Below are positions 25,808 through 35,700 of a stretch of DNA of 64,000 nt, one piece after another; the first letter of the stretch is position 1, and each line of letters begins with the position of its first letter. The stretch is from Lunatimonas salinarum. Lineage in GTDB: Bacteria > Bacteroidota > Bacteroidia > Cytophagales > Cyclobacteriaceae. Both the position numbers and the translations under genes were made by a program. The DNA is taken from assembly GCF_017811155.1 (NCBI RefSeq), contig NZ_JACVCV010000001.1:124001-188000 (forward strand), written 5' to 3'. Below the pieces are notes generated by a model that worked only from the letters and a program-made list of their open reading frames with translations, was not told the origin of the DNA and did no database searches.

Positions 25808-26776
25808 TTAAAAACCAGAAATAGTCTCCTCTTCGATGTAATTACGGATGATCTCCTCCGTGGAGGTATCTTTTACAAAACCAAGCTCCAATGCTCTCTT
25901 AGGATCAAAATTGGGTGGCCATGTCAATACAATCCCCTGCAAAAATGCATCCGGCTCGTAAACCGCCCGTTCGGCGATCTCGGTGCCGGCCACGTTTCTC
26001 AGGCTCGATAATAAATCTCCCACAGAGGCCGTAATTCCCGGAAGCGTAATGATTCGGTCATCCCCTAGACAATCGCTCGATAAATTGGCTGCGTGAATAA
26101 AATTCTGAACCACCCTTTTTGGAGACAAAAGCCAAAAAGCTGAATCCTCCGATACCGGATAAGTGGCAGACACCCCATTCAAAGGCTCCCGGATGATACC
26201 ACTCAAAAATGAGGAAGTAGCCGCATTAGGTTTGCCGGGCCTCACAGTGATCGTCGGCAACCGGAGCGTTCGGCCGTCGACGAATCCGCGGCGGGAATAA
26301 TCATTTATCAGCAATTCAACTATGGCCTTTTGGGTACCATAAGAACTTCTCGGCTTGGGCGCTGTCGTATCCGCCACGACCTGTGTTACGTCTCCGCCAA
26401 AAACACCACAAGAGCTCGCAAAGATTAGTCTTGGTTGGTGAGCCAATTGCCTACAGATTTCCAATAGCTGAAGGGATCCATGCAGGTTTACTTTCATGCC
26501 AAGATCAAAATTTTTCTCGGCCTCCCCACTTACCACGGCTGCCAAATGAAAAACCAGTTCCGGCCTTTGCTCCAGCACTGGACGGATGACACTCTCTTCG
26601 CTGAAATCCCCGACGACAAAGTCAAAATGCTCCACATGGAGCAACTCCTCGGGAAACGCTCTATCCATCAGGGTGATTTTGGAAATTTCCCCCTGTGCCA
26701 AGGAGCCTACTTTTACCAATTCTCGGGCCAATCGGCTTCCTACAAAGCCTCCACCTCCAATGACTACTGCATGCAT
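25808..26776 (-). CDS. NAD-dependent epimerase/dehydratase, D-erythronate dehydrogenase (DenD)-like
   Basis: 322 residues of the extended SDR type. Seen: IGGGGFVGSRLA (5-16), a SYGTQKA segment with the catalytic Tyr and Lys, and then DYSRRGFVDGRTLRLPTI and VRPGKPNAATSSFLSG followed by IIREPLNG. These last parts are, as I know the family, typical of DenD, which oxidises D-erythronate at C2 as the first step of its breakdown. The next enzymes of that route (OtnI/OtnC-type isomerase and aldolase, DUF1537 kinase) are not in the window. Encoded between a GntP permease (35 bases upstream) and an SDR (9 bases downstream), so the three are likely one transcript. A closely related sugar-acid substrate is possible. 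Confidence 0.85.
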   Translation of the reverse strand: MHAVVIGGGGFVGSRLARELVKVGSLAQGEISKITLMDRAFPEELLHVEHFDFVVGDFSEESVIRPVLEQRPELVFHLAAVVSGEAEKNFDLGMKVNLHGSLQLLEICRQLAHQPRLIFASSCGVFGGDVTQVVADTTAPKPRSSYGTQKAIVELLINDYSRRGFVDGRTLRLPTITVRPGKPNAATSSFLSGIIREPLNGVSATYPVSEDSAFWLLSPKRVVQNFIHAANLSSDCLGDDRIITLPGITASVGDLLSSLRNVAGTEIAERAVYEPDAFLQGIVLTWPPNFDPKRALELGFVKDTSTEEIIRNYIEEETISGF

Positions 26777-26811
26777 ATCGTTTAGTTAATTGAGTTTATG
26801 GTTCATTTAAA

Positions 26812-28182
26812 TTACGCAAACGGAAATAGCCAGGCCATCAACATCACCTGCAAAAGTCCCGCCACACCGATTAACCCCAAGAGAACCGTCCACGTCTTAA
26901 GGGTCTCCTTCTCCGAAAAACCGCTCATCCGTGCCACCACCCAAAAGGCACTGTCATTCATCCAGGACAGAAACACCGAGCCAAACCCCATAGCCAAAAG
27001 CAAATAGATGGGATGGAATTCCATTTCCGGACCCACTTGCATGATTCCGGCCATAATGGACGAAGCAGCAATCATGGCTACGGTTCCCGAACCCTGCGCT
27101 GTCTTGAAAATCGCTGCAATCAGCCAAGCCAACGGAATATAGTGAATATGGAAATCCTCGGCAAGCAATTTGATCCCATCGCCAATGCCCGTATGACCGA
27201 TCATGGCTCCGTAGGCTCCTCCTGCACTTGTTATCAAAATAATCATGCCCCCTATTTCCAAAGGCTTATTGACTTTTTGCCAAAGCTGCGATTTGCTCAA
27301 ACCCTGTTGCCTTGCCCATAACAAGACGGCAATAGCAGCTCCCAAGGCCATGGCCGTATTTTTATTCCCCAAAAACGCCACCCAGCCAGGAATCTTTTCT
27401 AGAAGCACGAAAACCACTGAGGAAAGCGCAATCAAACCAACCGGTATTATAATGGGGGAAAGTGAAAAGAAGGTGCCCGGGAGGGAATTTTGCGTCGTTT
27501 CATAGGACCTTTGGAGGCGAATGGGTAATGGCATGTGCTCATTTATCTTCCTGCCGACTATCCACACCAAGGCAGCCGGTATTATACCCGCAGCCAAGCC
27601 CACCAAGATAACCAAGCCTAGGTCTAAGGAGAGCGTTTCAGCCATGATAAGTGGTCCCGGAGTGGGAGGTACTATGCTGTGATTAATCACCGCACCACCA
27701 CCTATTGCCAGAACATACCATACATAGTCTTTTCCGGTTTTACGGGCAAGCGCAATGCCCAAAGGAATCAGCAGAAAAAAAACGGTATCGAAAAAAACAG
27801 GAATGGCTAGAATAAAGCCACTCAATAGCAGCGCAAACGCAGCCCGTGATTCTCCCAAATAATGAAGTAGATCATTCACTATTCGCTCTGCTGCTCCACT
27901 TTCCAACATGGCAGCTCCAATGATGGCGGCAAGCGCTATTACCCAGGCGATTTTTCCAGCCATTACTCCAAATTCGATCATAGGCAATTCAAGTGCCGTA
28001 TTGATCCAGCTTTGACCAGGAAGTAAGGCAAGGCCCGGCGTAAACATCCCTACATAAAGTGCCGCCAAAATCAAAGAGAAGAAAGGATGCACCTTCAGTC
28101 TTCCGATCAGCAGCATAACCAAAAGCATACTGGACAAAAGAAGGAAGAATGGCCAATAGACAGAATGTACAATCAAATTCAT
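26812..28182 (-). CDS. GntP-family gluconate/sugar-acid:H+ symporter
   Basis: 456 residues with about twelve hydrophobic helices. Family hallmarks: FFSLILAALYVGM near the start, IPVFFDTVFFLLIPLG (the conserved 'P.FFD..FFL..P' helix), VINHSIVPPTPGP, GTGTVA-like GSGTVAMIAASSIMAG, and SWMNDSAFWVV near the end. Members import gluconate, idonate, glycerate, erythronate or related acids with protons. It is followed by the DenD-like gene, which suggests a four-carbon or six-carbon aldonic acid as substrate. A 73-base gap separates it from the SnoaL-like gene upstream. Confidence 0.93.
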   Translation of the reverse strand: MNLIVHSVYWPFFLLLSSMLLVMLLIGRLKVHPFFSLILAALYVGMFTPGLALLPGQSWINTALELPMIEFGVMAGKIAWVIALAAIIGAAMLESGAAERIVNDLLHYLGESRAAFALLLSGFILAIPVFFDTVFFLLIPLGIALARKTGKDYVWYVLAIGGGAVINHSIVPPTPGPLIMAETLSLDLGLVILVGLAAGIIPAALVWIVGRKINEHMPLPIRLQRSYETTQNSLPGTFFSLSPIIIPVGLIALSSVVFVLLEKIPGWVAFLGNKNTAMALGAAIAVLLWARQQGLSKSQLWQKVNKPLEIGGMIILITSAGGAYGAMIGHTGIGDGIKLLAEDFHIHYIPLAWLIAAIFKTAQGSGTVAMIAASSIMAGIMQVGPEMEFHPIYLLLAMGFGSVFLSWMNDSAFWVVARMSGFSEKETLKTWTVLLGLIGVAGLLQVMLMAWLFPFA

Positions 28183-28255
28183 TACCTAAAGAAAGAACAA
28201 AATCTACTAAAGACCAAAAAAAACCAATATCTGCATAGCCCCGTTGGGCCTGAGT

Positions 28256-28720
28256 TTAGTTTCCGGTTGGCAGCATATTCCGAATACCAGAAATCCGCCA
28301 GTTCCCCTCGCGGAAAACGGCGATAAACGTGCTCCACATTTTGCGGGGATCTCCTCCACTGACTGGCTCGATTGTGTAGCGCGCATCTACCAACGCCACC
28401 TTCTCATCCAATAACCTGATTCGCTCTACAGATAAAGTACGTTTGCCTTCGTTAATCGATGAGCTTCGTTGCATGCCGTCTACTGCCACCCGTAATCCCA
28501 GCCTCCACTCTCCTGAGGAAACGAGCTGGTCAATATCTTCGGTAAGAATCGACTTGAGTAGCAGCGTATCCTGGTTCTCTCTAGCTTTTGAATAAAGGTC
28601 AATTAACTGCATGAGCTCTGTAGCAACCGCCGGTGGTACGGATGCCTCCTGTGCCTGTACCGGAATCAGCCAAGCAGTTTGGATGACACCCATCACTATC
28701 CAAAAGTATTTTTTGATCAT
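28256..28720 (-). CDS. Exported SnoaL-like (NTF2-fold) protein
   Basis: 154 residues with a signal peptide (MIKKYFWIVMGVIQ... cleaved after VQAQ). The mature 130 residues match the NTF2/SnoaL-like pattern of DUF4440 and SgcJ/EcaC proteins: helices at the start (LIDLYSKARENQDTLLLKSILTEDIDQ), then strands ending in a WSTFIAVFREGNWRISGIRN strand pair. These proteins form a cone-shaped pocket; some are enzymes, most have no known job. The conserved polar pocket residues cannot be judged from sequence alone. It lies 55 bases downstream of the exported alpha/beta hydrolase gene, which suggests that the two act together outside the cytoplasm. Confidence 0.82.
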   Translation of the reverse strand: MIKKYFWIVMGVIQTAWLIPVQAQEASVPPAVATELMQLIDLYSKARENQDTLLLKSILTEDIDQLVSSGEWRLGLRVAVDGMQRSSSINEGKRTLSVERIRLLDEKVALVDARYTIEPVSGGDPRKMWSTFIAVFREGNWRISGIRNMLPTGN

Positions 28721-28775
28721 CTTATAGGTTATTTTGTCAATCGCTTCCGAACACCCTTCCTAGCATACCGCCTAC

Positions 28776-30080
28776 TTACTGCTTGGCATCCCCCGGTTTG
28801 GCCTGATAAAGCTCCAACCCAATAGAGGTTCTCGGTCTAAAACCCTTCCAAGTCCCTTCCAACGAATCTTCTGTAAGATCCAAATATTCGGACAACTCAC
28901 TTTCTCCCTTTAAATGCACTCCCAGAAAGGCCGTAACAAAGTGTTGATTGATATTGTTAATCCTTCGTTCATCCCAAACCGGCTCTGCGTACCGCATGAA
29001 TTCTTCCGGGTTAATCCCTTCGCCATTGGCTACAGCTGGCGGTGGATTGGGAGCCACATTGTGCCGTGCTTGCTGATAAACCAACAAGTACTTCTGAGCT
29101 CCCGTTATTCTTTCGTAAATCGCCCGAACACCATCCTCATAACCAGATATATCGTCTTGATCACCCGCTACTATAAATGTAGGAACATGAATCCCTTTGA
29201 GCCCTTCTTGGTCCCAAGCACCGCGTTGCATGCCCCAAGGAGCAAAAGCCACAATTGCCTTTATCCGAGGGTCAGCCAGGGAAACGTAACCCTCCGCTCC
29301 GGAAACCCTGTTGTCCATCAATTTACTTCCCTCTGTTAACTGCGTAAAGGCACGGCCCCAAGTGGCACTATATCCTGCACCTGCGGCATTAAGAACGCCG
29401 TAGCCGCCCATCGAATAACCGACCAAGGCCGTAGTGTTGGGATCTACCAATCCAGCAAGAAAGCTATCCGCCGTATGATCTGATAGCTTTGTAATTTGAT
29501 CCAAGACAAACAAATCATCCAACGCCCGGTAATACAGTGTACTGGCAAACTTGCCTGGCTGCCGAAAAGTAGATTCAGGATGGTCAATGGCTACCACCAC
29601 GTATCCTTTTGAGGCAAGGTTTTCCGTCAGATAAGACATCAAATACCTCGACCCAAGGTACCCGTGGGATACAATAACCAATGGGTAAGGACCCTCTGAT
29701 ACCGCAGGAAGTGCGTCCCGGGTGGCCCGTCCAAGGAATGAAAAGGGAATCAACGGCCGGTTTGGATCACCGTTTACCCCCATTACTTCATCGTAAGAAG
29801 TGGTACCGGAACCGGACATACTGGGATACCAAACTTCCACAGTAATTTTTCGGTCGTATTTCGGTTGGCCATCGGCAGTAGCTTGTTGTACATCTACTTG
29901 ATCGGGATTTGTCCACTCCAAGGTACGTACGCCTACAGAGAAGTTACCACGATGGGCCAATTCCGGTGCATCGGGCAACGCATCCCCATATAAAAAATCG
30001 GATTGTTGCCCATATGATGCTATGCACACTGCTAGCACAAACAGCAAGAACAAAAATCTCGTCAGTCCGTTAGTAGTCAT
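28776..30080 (-). CDS. Exported alpha/beta hydrolase (dienelactone/PAF-acetylhydrolase-like)
   Basis: 434 residues from the ATG at 30080, which puts a signal peptide first (MTTNGLTRFLFLLFVLAVC... ASYGQQ). The upstream ATG at 30128 adds 16 polar residues in front of the signal and is less likely. The nucleophile elbow is GYSMGGYG (GxSxG); YPLVIVSHGYLGSR is the oxyanion-hole region, and the catalytic Asp and His are likely in VAGDQDD and ARHNVAP. The 'TLEWTNPDQVDV' part with 'VEVWYPSMSGS' is typical of the group of predicted dienelactone hydrolase/PAF acetylhydrolases that act on small esters or lipids. First gene of the minus-strand group. Substrate unknown. Confidence 0.88.
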   Translation of the reverse strand: MTTNGLTRFLFLLFVLAVCIASYGQQSDFLYGDALPDAPELAHRGNFSVGVRTLEWTNPDQVDVQQATADGQPKYDRKITVEVWYPSMSGSGTTSYDEVMGVNGDPNRPLIPFSFLGRATRDALPAVSEGPYPLVIVSHGYLGSRYLMSYLTENLASKGYVVVAIDHPESTFRQPGKFASTLYYRALDDLFVLDQITKLSDHTADSFLAGLVDPNTTALVGYSMGGYGVLNAAGAGYSATWGRAFTQLTEGSKLMDNRVSGAEGYVSLADPRIKAIVAFAPWGMQRGAWDQEGLKGIHVPTFIVAGDQDDISGYEDGVRAIYERITGAQKYLLVYQQARHNVAPNPPPAVANGEGINPEEFMRYAEPVWDERRINNINQHFVTAFLGVHLKGESELSEYLDLTEDSLEGTWKGFRPRTSIGLELYQAKPGDAKQ

Positions 30081-30290
30081 AAAACTTTTTTCGTTGATCC
30101 AATCACTCATAGTAGCAAAGTAAAACAAATTATTCTAAAAAATGCGAAACATCCCAACCAATGCCCCCCTGCAAGACCGATTGGTTGCAGTTTTTATAAA
30201 GCACCCCACTTTCGCTCAAATCATCCCAGTTAGGGCAAAGATTAGCGAAAAAAATCGTTTTAGTCCTGTCTAAAATAAAAGATTTAAAAA

Positions 30291-30298
30291 TATGTTTG
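30291..30298 (+). promoter_or_regulatory. Candidate -7 box of the GH16 gene
   Basis: TATGTTTG matches TAnnTTTG. It ends 13 bases before the ATG, giving a very short leader. Confidence 0.35.
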
Positions 30299-30311
30299 TC
30301 AAATAGTTAAA

Positions 30312-31196
30312 ATGATTTATTTAAACCATATTATCGGTATTTGTATACCTTTACTCTTCTTTTATTTAACCAGCTCAAATCTAGCGGCTCAACAGCCCTT
30401 TCAATCATCCTCCACCCCGGAAAAAGCGGGTTACAAATTACGCTGGTCCGATGAATTTGAAGTCAATGGCAAACCCGACGCCGACCATTGGTCTTATGAA
30501 ACTGGCTTCGTTCGAAACCGGGAACATCAGTGGTATCAGCAAGACAATGTAGAAATCAAGGACGGCAAACTGGTCATCACCGGCAAGCGGGAATGGATAA
30601 AGAACCCGGGATACGTTCCCTCCGATTCCGACTGGCGACTGAGCCGCCAATATGCGGAATATACCTCCTCAAGCTTGCATACCCGCACCAAGGTTGAATT
30701 TCAATATGGCTGGGTAGAAGTGAGGGCTAAAATCGACACCTCCGCTGGTCTGTGGCCCGCGATCTGGACACTTGGGAAAGACCGCAGCTGGCCGGCGAAT
30801 GGCGAGATTGACATCATGGAATATTACTTGGTAGGTGGCGAACCCACTATGCTCGCCAATGCCGCTTGGGCGCACCCTGACCAAAGGGCAGCCTGGGACG
30901 AGGTGAAGTTACCGCTTAGCGAAATAATCGCCGGGGACGTAGACTGGACCAATCGCTACCACACTTGGGAAATGGATTGGACAGCGGAATATATCCGTAT
31001 TTATTTGGATGGTAGACTCCTTAACGAAATAGATCTAAACGAAACAGTCAACCCGGATGGATTCAATCCATTCAGGCAGCCCCATTATCTGCTACTCAAC
31101 TTGGCGATCGGAGAAAACGGCGGAGATCCTTCCGATACCGAGTTTCCACGGCATTTCGAAATAGACTATGTTAGGATTTATCAAAAGACGCCTTAG
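30312..31196 (+). CDS. Glycoside hydrolase family 16 beta-glucanase
   Basis: 294 residues. Signal peptide to about residue 27 (ending NLAAQQ). The GH16 jelly-roll follows: LRWSDEFEVNGKPD, ...HQWYQQDNV, GLWPAIWTLG and the catalytic sequence E165-I-D167-I-M-E170, with E165 as nucleophile and E170 as acid/base. The last strand is HFEIDYVRIYQ. The pattern is closest to laminarinase/lichenase-type enzymes, which cut beta-1,3- or mixed beta-1,3/1,4-glucans. No carbohydrate-binding module or sorting domain follows, so the enzyme is periplasmic or free. First gene in a plus-strand block for extracellular carbohydrates, 178 bases before the SGNH-like gene. Confidence 0.95.
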   Translation: MIYLNHIIGICIPLLFFYLTSSNLAAQQPFQSSSTPEKAGYKLRWSDEFEVNGKPDADHWSYETGFVRNREHQWYQQDNVEIKDGKLVITGKREWIKNPGYVPSDSDWRLSRQYAEYTSSSLHTRTKVEFQYGWVEVRAKIDTSAGLWPAIWTLGKDRSWPANGEIDIMEYYLVGGEPTMLANAAWAHPDQRAAWDEVKLPLSEIIAGDVDWTNRYHTWEMDWTAEYIRIYLDGRLLNEIDLNETVNPDGFNPFRQPHYLLLNLAIGENGGDPSDTEFPRHFEIDYVRIYQKTP

Positions 31197-31374
31197 CGAG
31201 GTTTATCCGCTGGTTTTACCCATCAAATAATTTGTCCAAAATTCCCATGCTAAGTGCGCATCTTTTTGGATATTGCAAAGGTCAAAGACAGCGAATTAGC
31301 TCATGCTAAACCGATGAGGCATAATGCGCTGAGCAAAAGTATGCTGTCAGCCCAAAAGAAACCAACCATTCAAT

Positions 31375-32598
31375 ATGTTTAAAGTCATCCCTCGGGGACC
31401 GCTGTTAAGTTATTTCGTTGTGTTCCTATTCTTAGCCTTTTCTGGAAAGGCTCCCGCACAATCTGAAAAATTAGCCTTTGAACTCCAAAGGGGAGACCGG
31501 GTAATCCTTCTTGGAAATGCGCTGGCGGAAAACGAACAATTCTACAATTATTTTGAATTTGGCCTTTCCCGGCATTGGCCCGAACGCAGCATTACGTTCC
31601 GCAACCTAGGTTGGTCGGGGGATAATGTACATGGGGACGCCCGGAGTTACTACACGTCTCCGCCGACCTCATTTGAACTATTGATTAGCCAAATTAAGGA
31701 GGCCAATCCAACACATGTATTCCTTGCCTACGGTTCAGTGGAAGCCTTTGAAGGAATTGCCGGGCTAAAAGCCTTTGAAGATGGGCTGGAAAAACTTATG
31801 GCCATATTCCAAGAACTAAATAGCCAGGTTATTTTTCTTTCGCCTACCCCTCAGTTCGGTGGCGCTTCCGAGGAGTTCCTCAAGCAACGAAACGAGGAAC
31901 TAACCCGTTATGCCGAGCAGCTAGCCCGGGTTGCGCAAAAGCATGGCAGCATCTACATTGATCTATTAAAGCCTCTTTCCGACATAGGTGCTTCCCTTTC
32001 AGATGATGGTGTTCACTTGAATGAATCCGGCTACTATCACATGAGTGAAGTGATAGAAAAGGCGCTGGGACTTATTCATAGCAACGGAGATATCCACATC
32101 GGTGCAGACGGAAAAGTGGAAAGCCAATTCAAGGTGCAGGTGGATCGCTGGGATCCCAAAAGCGGGCATTTGGCATTGCGGGTAGATGAACCCATCTTGA
32201 AAAAACCAATGCCTGCCGATGATACCTCGGGAGCTATCCTTCCACCGATTATGAGCATTAAGGGTCTAAAGAAGGGCTATTATACTCTCACCGCAAATGG
32301 TAAAACCGTGGCATCCGCATCCGCATCCACTTGGTCAGCGGGTGTTCCCATCGTACAAGGCGTCACCTGGTCTCAATCCGAACAGCTGCGTCAGTTATTG
32401 AATAAGAAAGATGAGGTCTTTTTCTTCAAATACCGTCCTCTTAACCGCACGTACATTATTGGGTTTCGAGAATACGAACAGGGCAGACACTTAAAAGACC
32501 TAGAGGACTTTAACGTGGTACTGACTTGGTTACAGGGTCAGATTACAGCGGCAAAACAGCCAAAGCAAATTCTGTATGAACTAAAGTCGGGAAACTGA
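31375..32598 (+). CDS. SGNH/GDSL-like exported protein lacking the usual catalytic serine
   Basis: 407 residues, signal peptide ending near GKAPAQ. The first 230 residues have the SGNH layout, but block I reads ILLGNALAEN instead of GDS, block III reads AYGSVEAF (family form GxNESF), and only block V, DDGVHLNESG, keeps its Asp and His. Block II is NLGWSGDN. From what I recall, 'GNALA'-type block I is common in relatives of Planctomycetes and Verrucomicrobia, where this domain is often fused in front of the CxxCH propeller protein. The remaining 170 residues are a beta-rich module with no name I know (WDPKSGHLALRVDEP ... GYYTLTANGK). Here it is a separate gene directly in front of such a protein. 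Hydrolase activity is doubtful. Confidence 0.85.
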   Translation: MFKVIPRGPLLSYFVVFLFLAFSGKAPAQSEKLAFELQRGDRVILLGNALAENEQFYNYFEFGLSRHWPERSITFRNLGWSGDNVHGDARSYYTSPPTSFELLISQIKEANPTHVFLAYGSVEAFEGIAGLKAFEDGLEKLMAIFQELNSQVIFLSPTPQFGGASEEFLKQRNEELTRYAEQLARVAQKHGSIYIDLLKPLSDIGASLSDDGVHLNESGYYHMSEVIEKALGLIHSNGDIHIGADGKVESQFKVQVDRWDPKSGHLALRVDEPILKKPMPADDTSGAILPPIMSIKGLKKGYYTLTANGKTVASASASTWSAGVPIVQGVTWSQSEQLRQLLNKKDEVFFFKYRPLNRTYIIGFREYEQGRHLKDLEDFNVVLTWLQGQITAAKQPKQILYELKSGN

Positions 32599-32614
32599 AA
32601 GAAGCAAAGAGTTG

Positions 32615-32643
32615 ACCATTGGTTAAGTTGCTTAATCAATGGT
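32615..32643 (+). terminator. Intercistronic hairpin after the SGNH-like gene
   Basis: ACCATTGGTTAA, loop GTTGC, TTAATCAATGGT: a 12-bp stem with one wobble pair, 17 bases after the stop codon. No T run follows, so it is either a weak terminator or an RNA-stabilising/attenuating hairpin between two co-transcribed genes. Confidence 0.4.
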
Positions 32644-32780
32644 AAAATTCCCTTTGCTATAAACCTAGAAATCGAGCATCTGGAAAACGCTTTACCCTAA
32701 AAAGTAAAGTGTTTACTCGCAACGCACGGTTACATCCCTGAAAACACCGGGGTATTTATCCAAAAATAAACACCAGCTAG

Positions 32781-35700
32781 ATGAACAACCTTACTTCATC
32801 CTATAAAGATTTTACAAACAGCACCTACTTTCCGGTATTCCGTTGGAAGTGGTTTTTATGTCAATGCTGCGCGTTGATTAGCTTGCCCTATCTTTCTGGC
32901 AATGCCCAAAACAGCCTTAGAGACATTCCTTCACCGGACGTAGAGGAACAACTCCAGTCCTTTCAGATTGCGGATGGCTTTGAAGTCAACCTATTCGCTG
33001 CGGATCCCATGGTGATCAAGCCCATTCAGATGAACTGGGACGAGCAAGGAAGATTATGGGTGGTAAGCAGCACGGTGTATCCGCACTTGAAGCCAGGAGA
33101 AACGGCCAATGACCGAATCTATGTATTGGAGGATAGCAACGGGGATGGACAGGCTGACAAATCGACGATATTTGCCGAGGGACTGATCGCCCCAACCGGT
33201 ATATTACCCGGAGACGGAGGGGTATATGTGGCCAATTCAACAGAGATTCTCCACCTAAAGGACACTAACGGAGACGGGAGGGCAGACGTCAGAAGACGGG
33301 TGCTGACAGGATTCGGTACCGGTGACACCCACCACCTGATTCATACGTTTCGTTGGGGACCAGACGGACTGATGTATTTCAATCAGTCTATCTACATTTA
33401 TAGTCACGTGGAAACTCCATGGGGGGTACGCCGTCTGGAAGGCGGAGGGGTTTGGCAGTTCAACCCCAAGACCATGGAGTTGAATGTGTATGCGAAGGGG
33501 CTAATTAACCCTTGGGGATTGCAGTTTGACCGTTGGGGGCAATCTTTTTTGACGGATGGTGCCGGAGGAGAAGGCATCAATTTTGCCTTTCCAGAGGCCA
33601 CCTTCGTGACCGCACCGAGCGCTGAACGTATCGTCAGAGGCCTAAACCCCGGACAGCCAAAGCATAGTGGTTTGGACGTAGTATCCGGCAGGCATCTGCC
33701 AGAATCCTGGGAGGGAAGCTTGATTACAAATGATTTCCGGGCCAACCGGATCAATCGGTTCGTGTTGGAGGACCAGGGCAGCGGGTTTGTATCCAAGCAG
33801 GTGGATGACCTGCTATGGACAGACCACATTGGATTTCGGCCGGTTGATATTTTAGTGGGTCCTGATGGGGCGATCTATGTGGCCGATTGGTACAATCCTA
33901 TCATTCAGCACGGTGAAGTGGATTTCCACGACCCACGCCGGGATCAGCAGCACGGCCGGATCTGGCGAATCACCGCAAAGGGAAGGGACACACTACCACT
34001 GATGAATCTGACAGCTTTATCGACTACTCAGCTCTTAGACGCTCTAAAAGCACCTGAAGCTTGGACCAGAACCATGGCCAAACAGGTACTTAAAAACCGG
34101 GAAGGTGTGGAAGAGGCGCTGGCGAAGTGGGTAGATGGCCTAGATGCAAAGGAAGAAGGTTACGAACACTGTCTATTGGAGGCGTTGTGGTTATCCCAAA
34201 GTAGAGGCACTGTCAATATGCCCCTTTTGAGCCGCTTACTCGTAGCAGAACAGGAAGGGGCTAGGTCCGCAGCTGTGAGAGTGCTGAGCGCCTGGAACCG
34301 ACAAATCCCCAATGTCATGAATCTATTGGAGCGGGCCGTACAGGATTCACATCCCCGGGTACGCTTGGAAGTTGTTTCAGCCCTTGGACTAATTCGCCAA
34401 CCAGAGGCCGCACAGCTGGCCCTCTCGGTACTGGATTTACCTGTAGACGAATACCTGGATTTTGCTTTGTGGAATACCATACGGCTACTGGAAGGTGCTT
34501 GGATGCCCAAGTTTGCTCAAGATGGCCAATATTTGGGGGATGCGAAACGTACTTCATATGCTTTAAAATCTGTCAAAAATCCGAAAGCCATAAGCCACCT
34601 CACAAATCTCTATGTGTCCGATCAAGTTCCCAAATCTTATCAAAACGATGTATTGAACGCTATATCCCGGCATGGCGGTACGGCTGAACTAAACGAACTT
34701 TTTGAAAAAACCCTTGCAGAACGGACTGCTCCTGCTAAAACAGCCGCAAGGCTCGCCGCGTTAAAGCAGGCCGCCAATCAACGAAAACTGTCCCCTGAAA
34801 ACCAACCCGGCAGAATCGGCACCTTGGTAGAACATGATGATCCGGAAATTTCCACCCTCGCCTTGCAGTTGGCAGGGCTATGGAACCGAACCGAACTAAC
34901 CATGAGACTGGTATCCCTGATCGAATCCGGGGATCGAGAAGTAAAAACCGCAGCGCTGGGAACACTTGCCATGATGAGTGATCCAAAGGGTCACCGCCTG
35001 TTATTCGACATGGCCGAAAAAGGCAAAACAGCAGAGATTCGGATCCTGGCCACCGCCCAATTGGTGCAGGTAAACCCGGCCCAAGCCGCAGAATTAACGG
35101 TTGGTCTGCTTGGATCCCAACCGGCAGACCGAGATGCCGCAGACCTATTCCGTGCGTTTATGAGAGAGGACGACTACGTTGCTGCCTTAACCGCACAGCT
35201 CGAAAAACAACGTATTCCGGCAGAAATGGCCAAACTGGGTAGGCAATCCATGAGGCAAATCAGCTGGTTTCGCCAAAATAATCACGTGAGTCAAGCGCTA
35301 AGAAAGGCCTTGGAGGAATCCGGCGGGGTGCTGCCTCCTGAAAGAATGCCGCAGCAACTGAGCGACAGTCAAGTCTATGCATTGGTTCAACAGGTAAAAA
35401 ATACTGCGGATCCTGAGGTGGGCGAGGCCATTTACCGAAAAGCCGCGTTGGCATGTCAGACTTGCCATGCAATAGGTGGTGCCGGCGGGCTGATAGGTCC
35501 CGATCTTAGTTCCCTCGGAACCAGCTCCCCGATAGACAATATCATCAAGTCAATTGTGGATCCCACAGAGTCTATTAAAGAAGGTTACGAACTGCAAAAG
35601 ATCACCAAAAGTGACGGTTCGGTTGTGATGGGTTACCTAGTAAGTGACGGAGGTAGTGAGATAGTGCTCAGAAACGTAGCGGGCATGGAAGAAAGCATCC

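Noticed and set aside
30140-30200. Terminator between the alpha/beta hydrolase and GH16 genes
   Set aside because: CAACCAAT...ATTGGTTG with a TTTTT run a few bases later could form a stem, but the loop is 19 bases and both flanking genes are divergent and begin here, so termination makes little sense.
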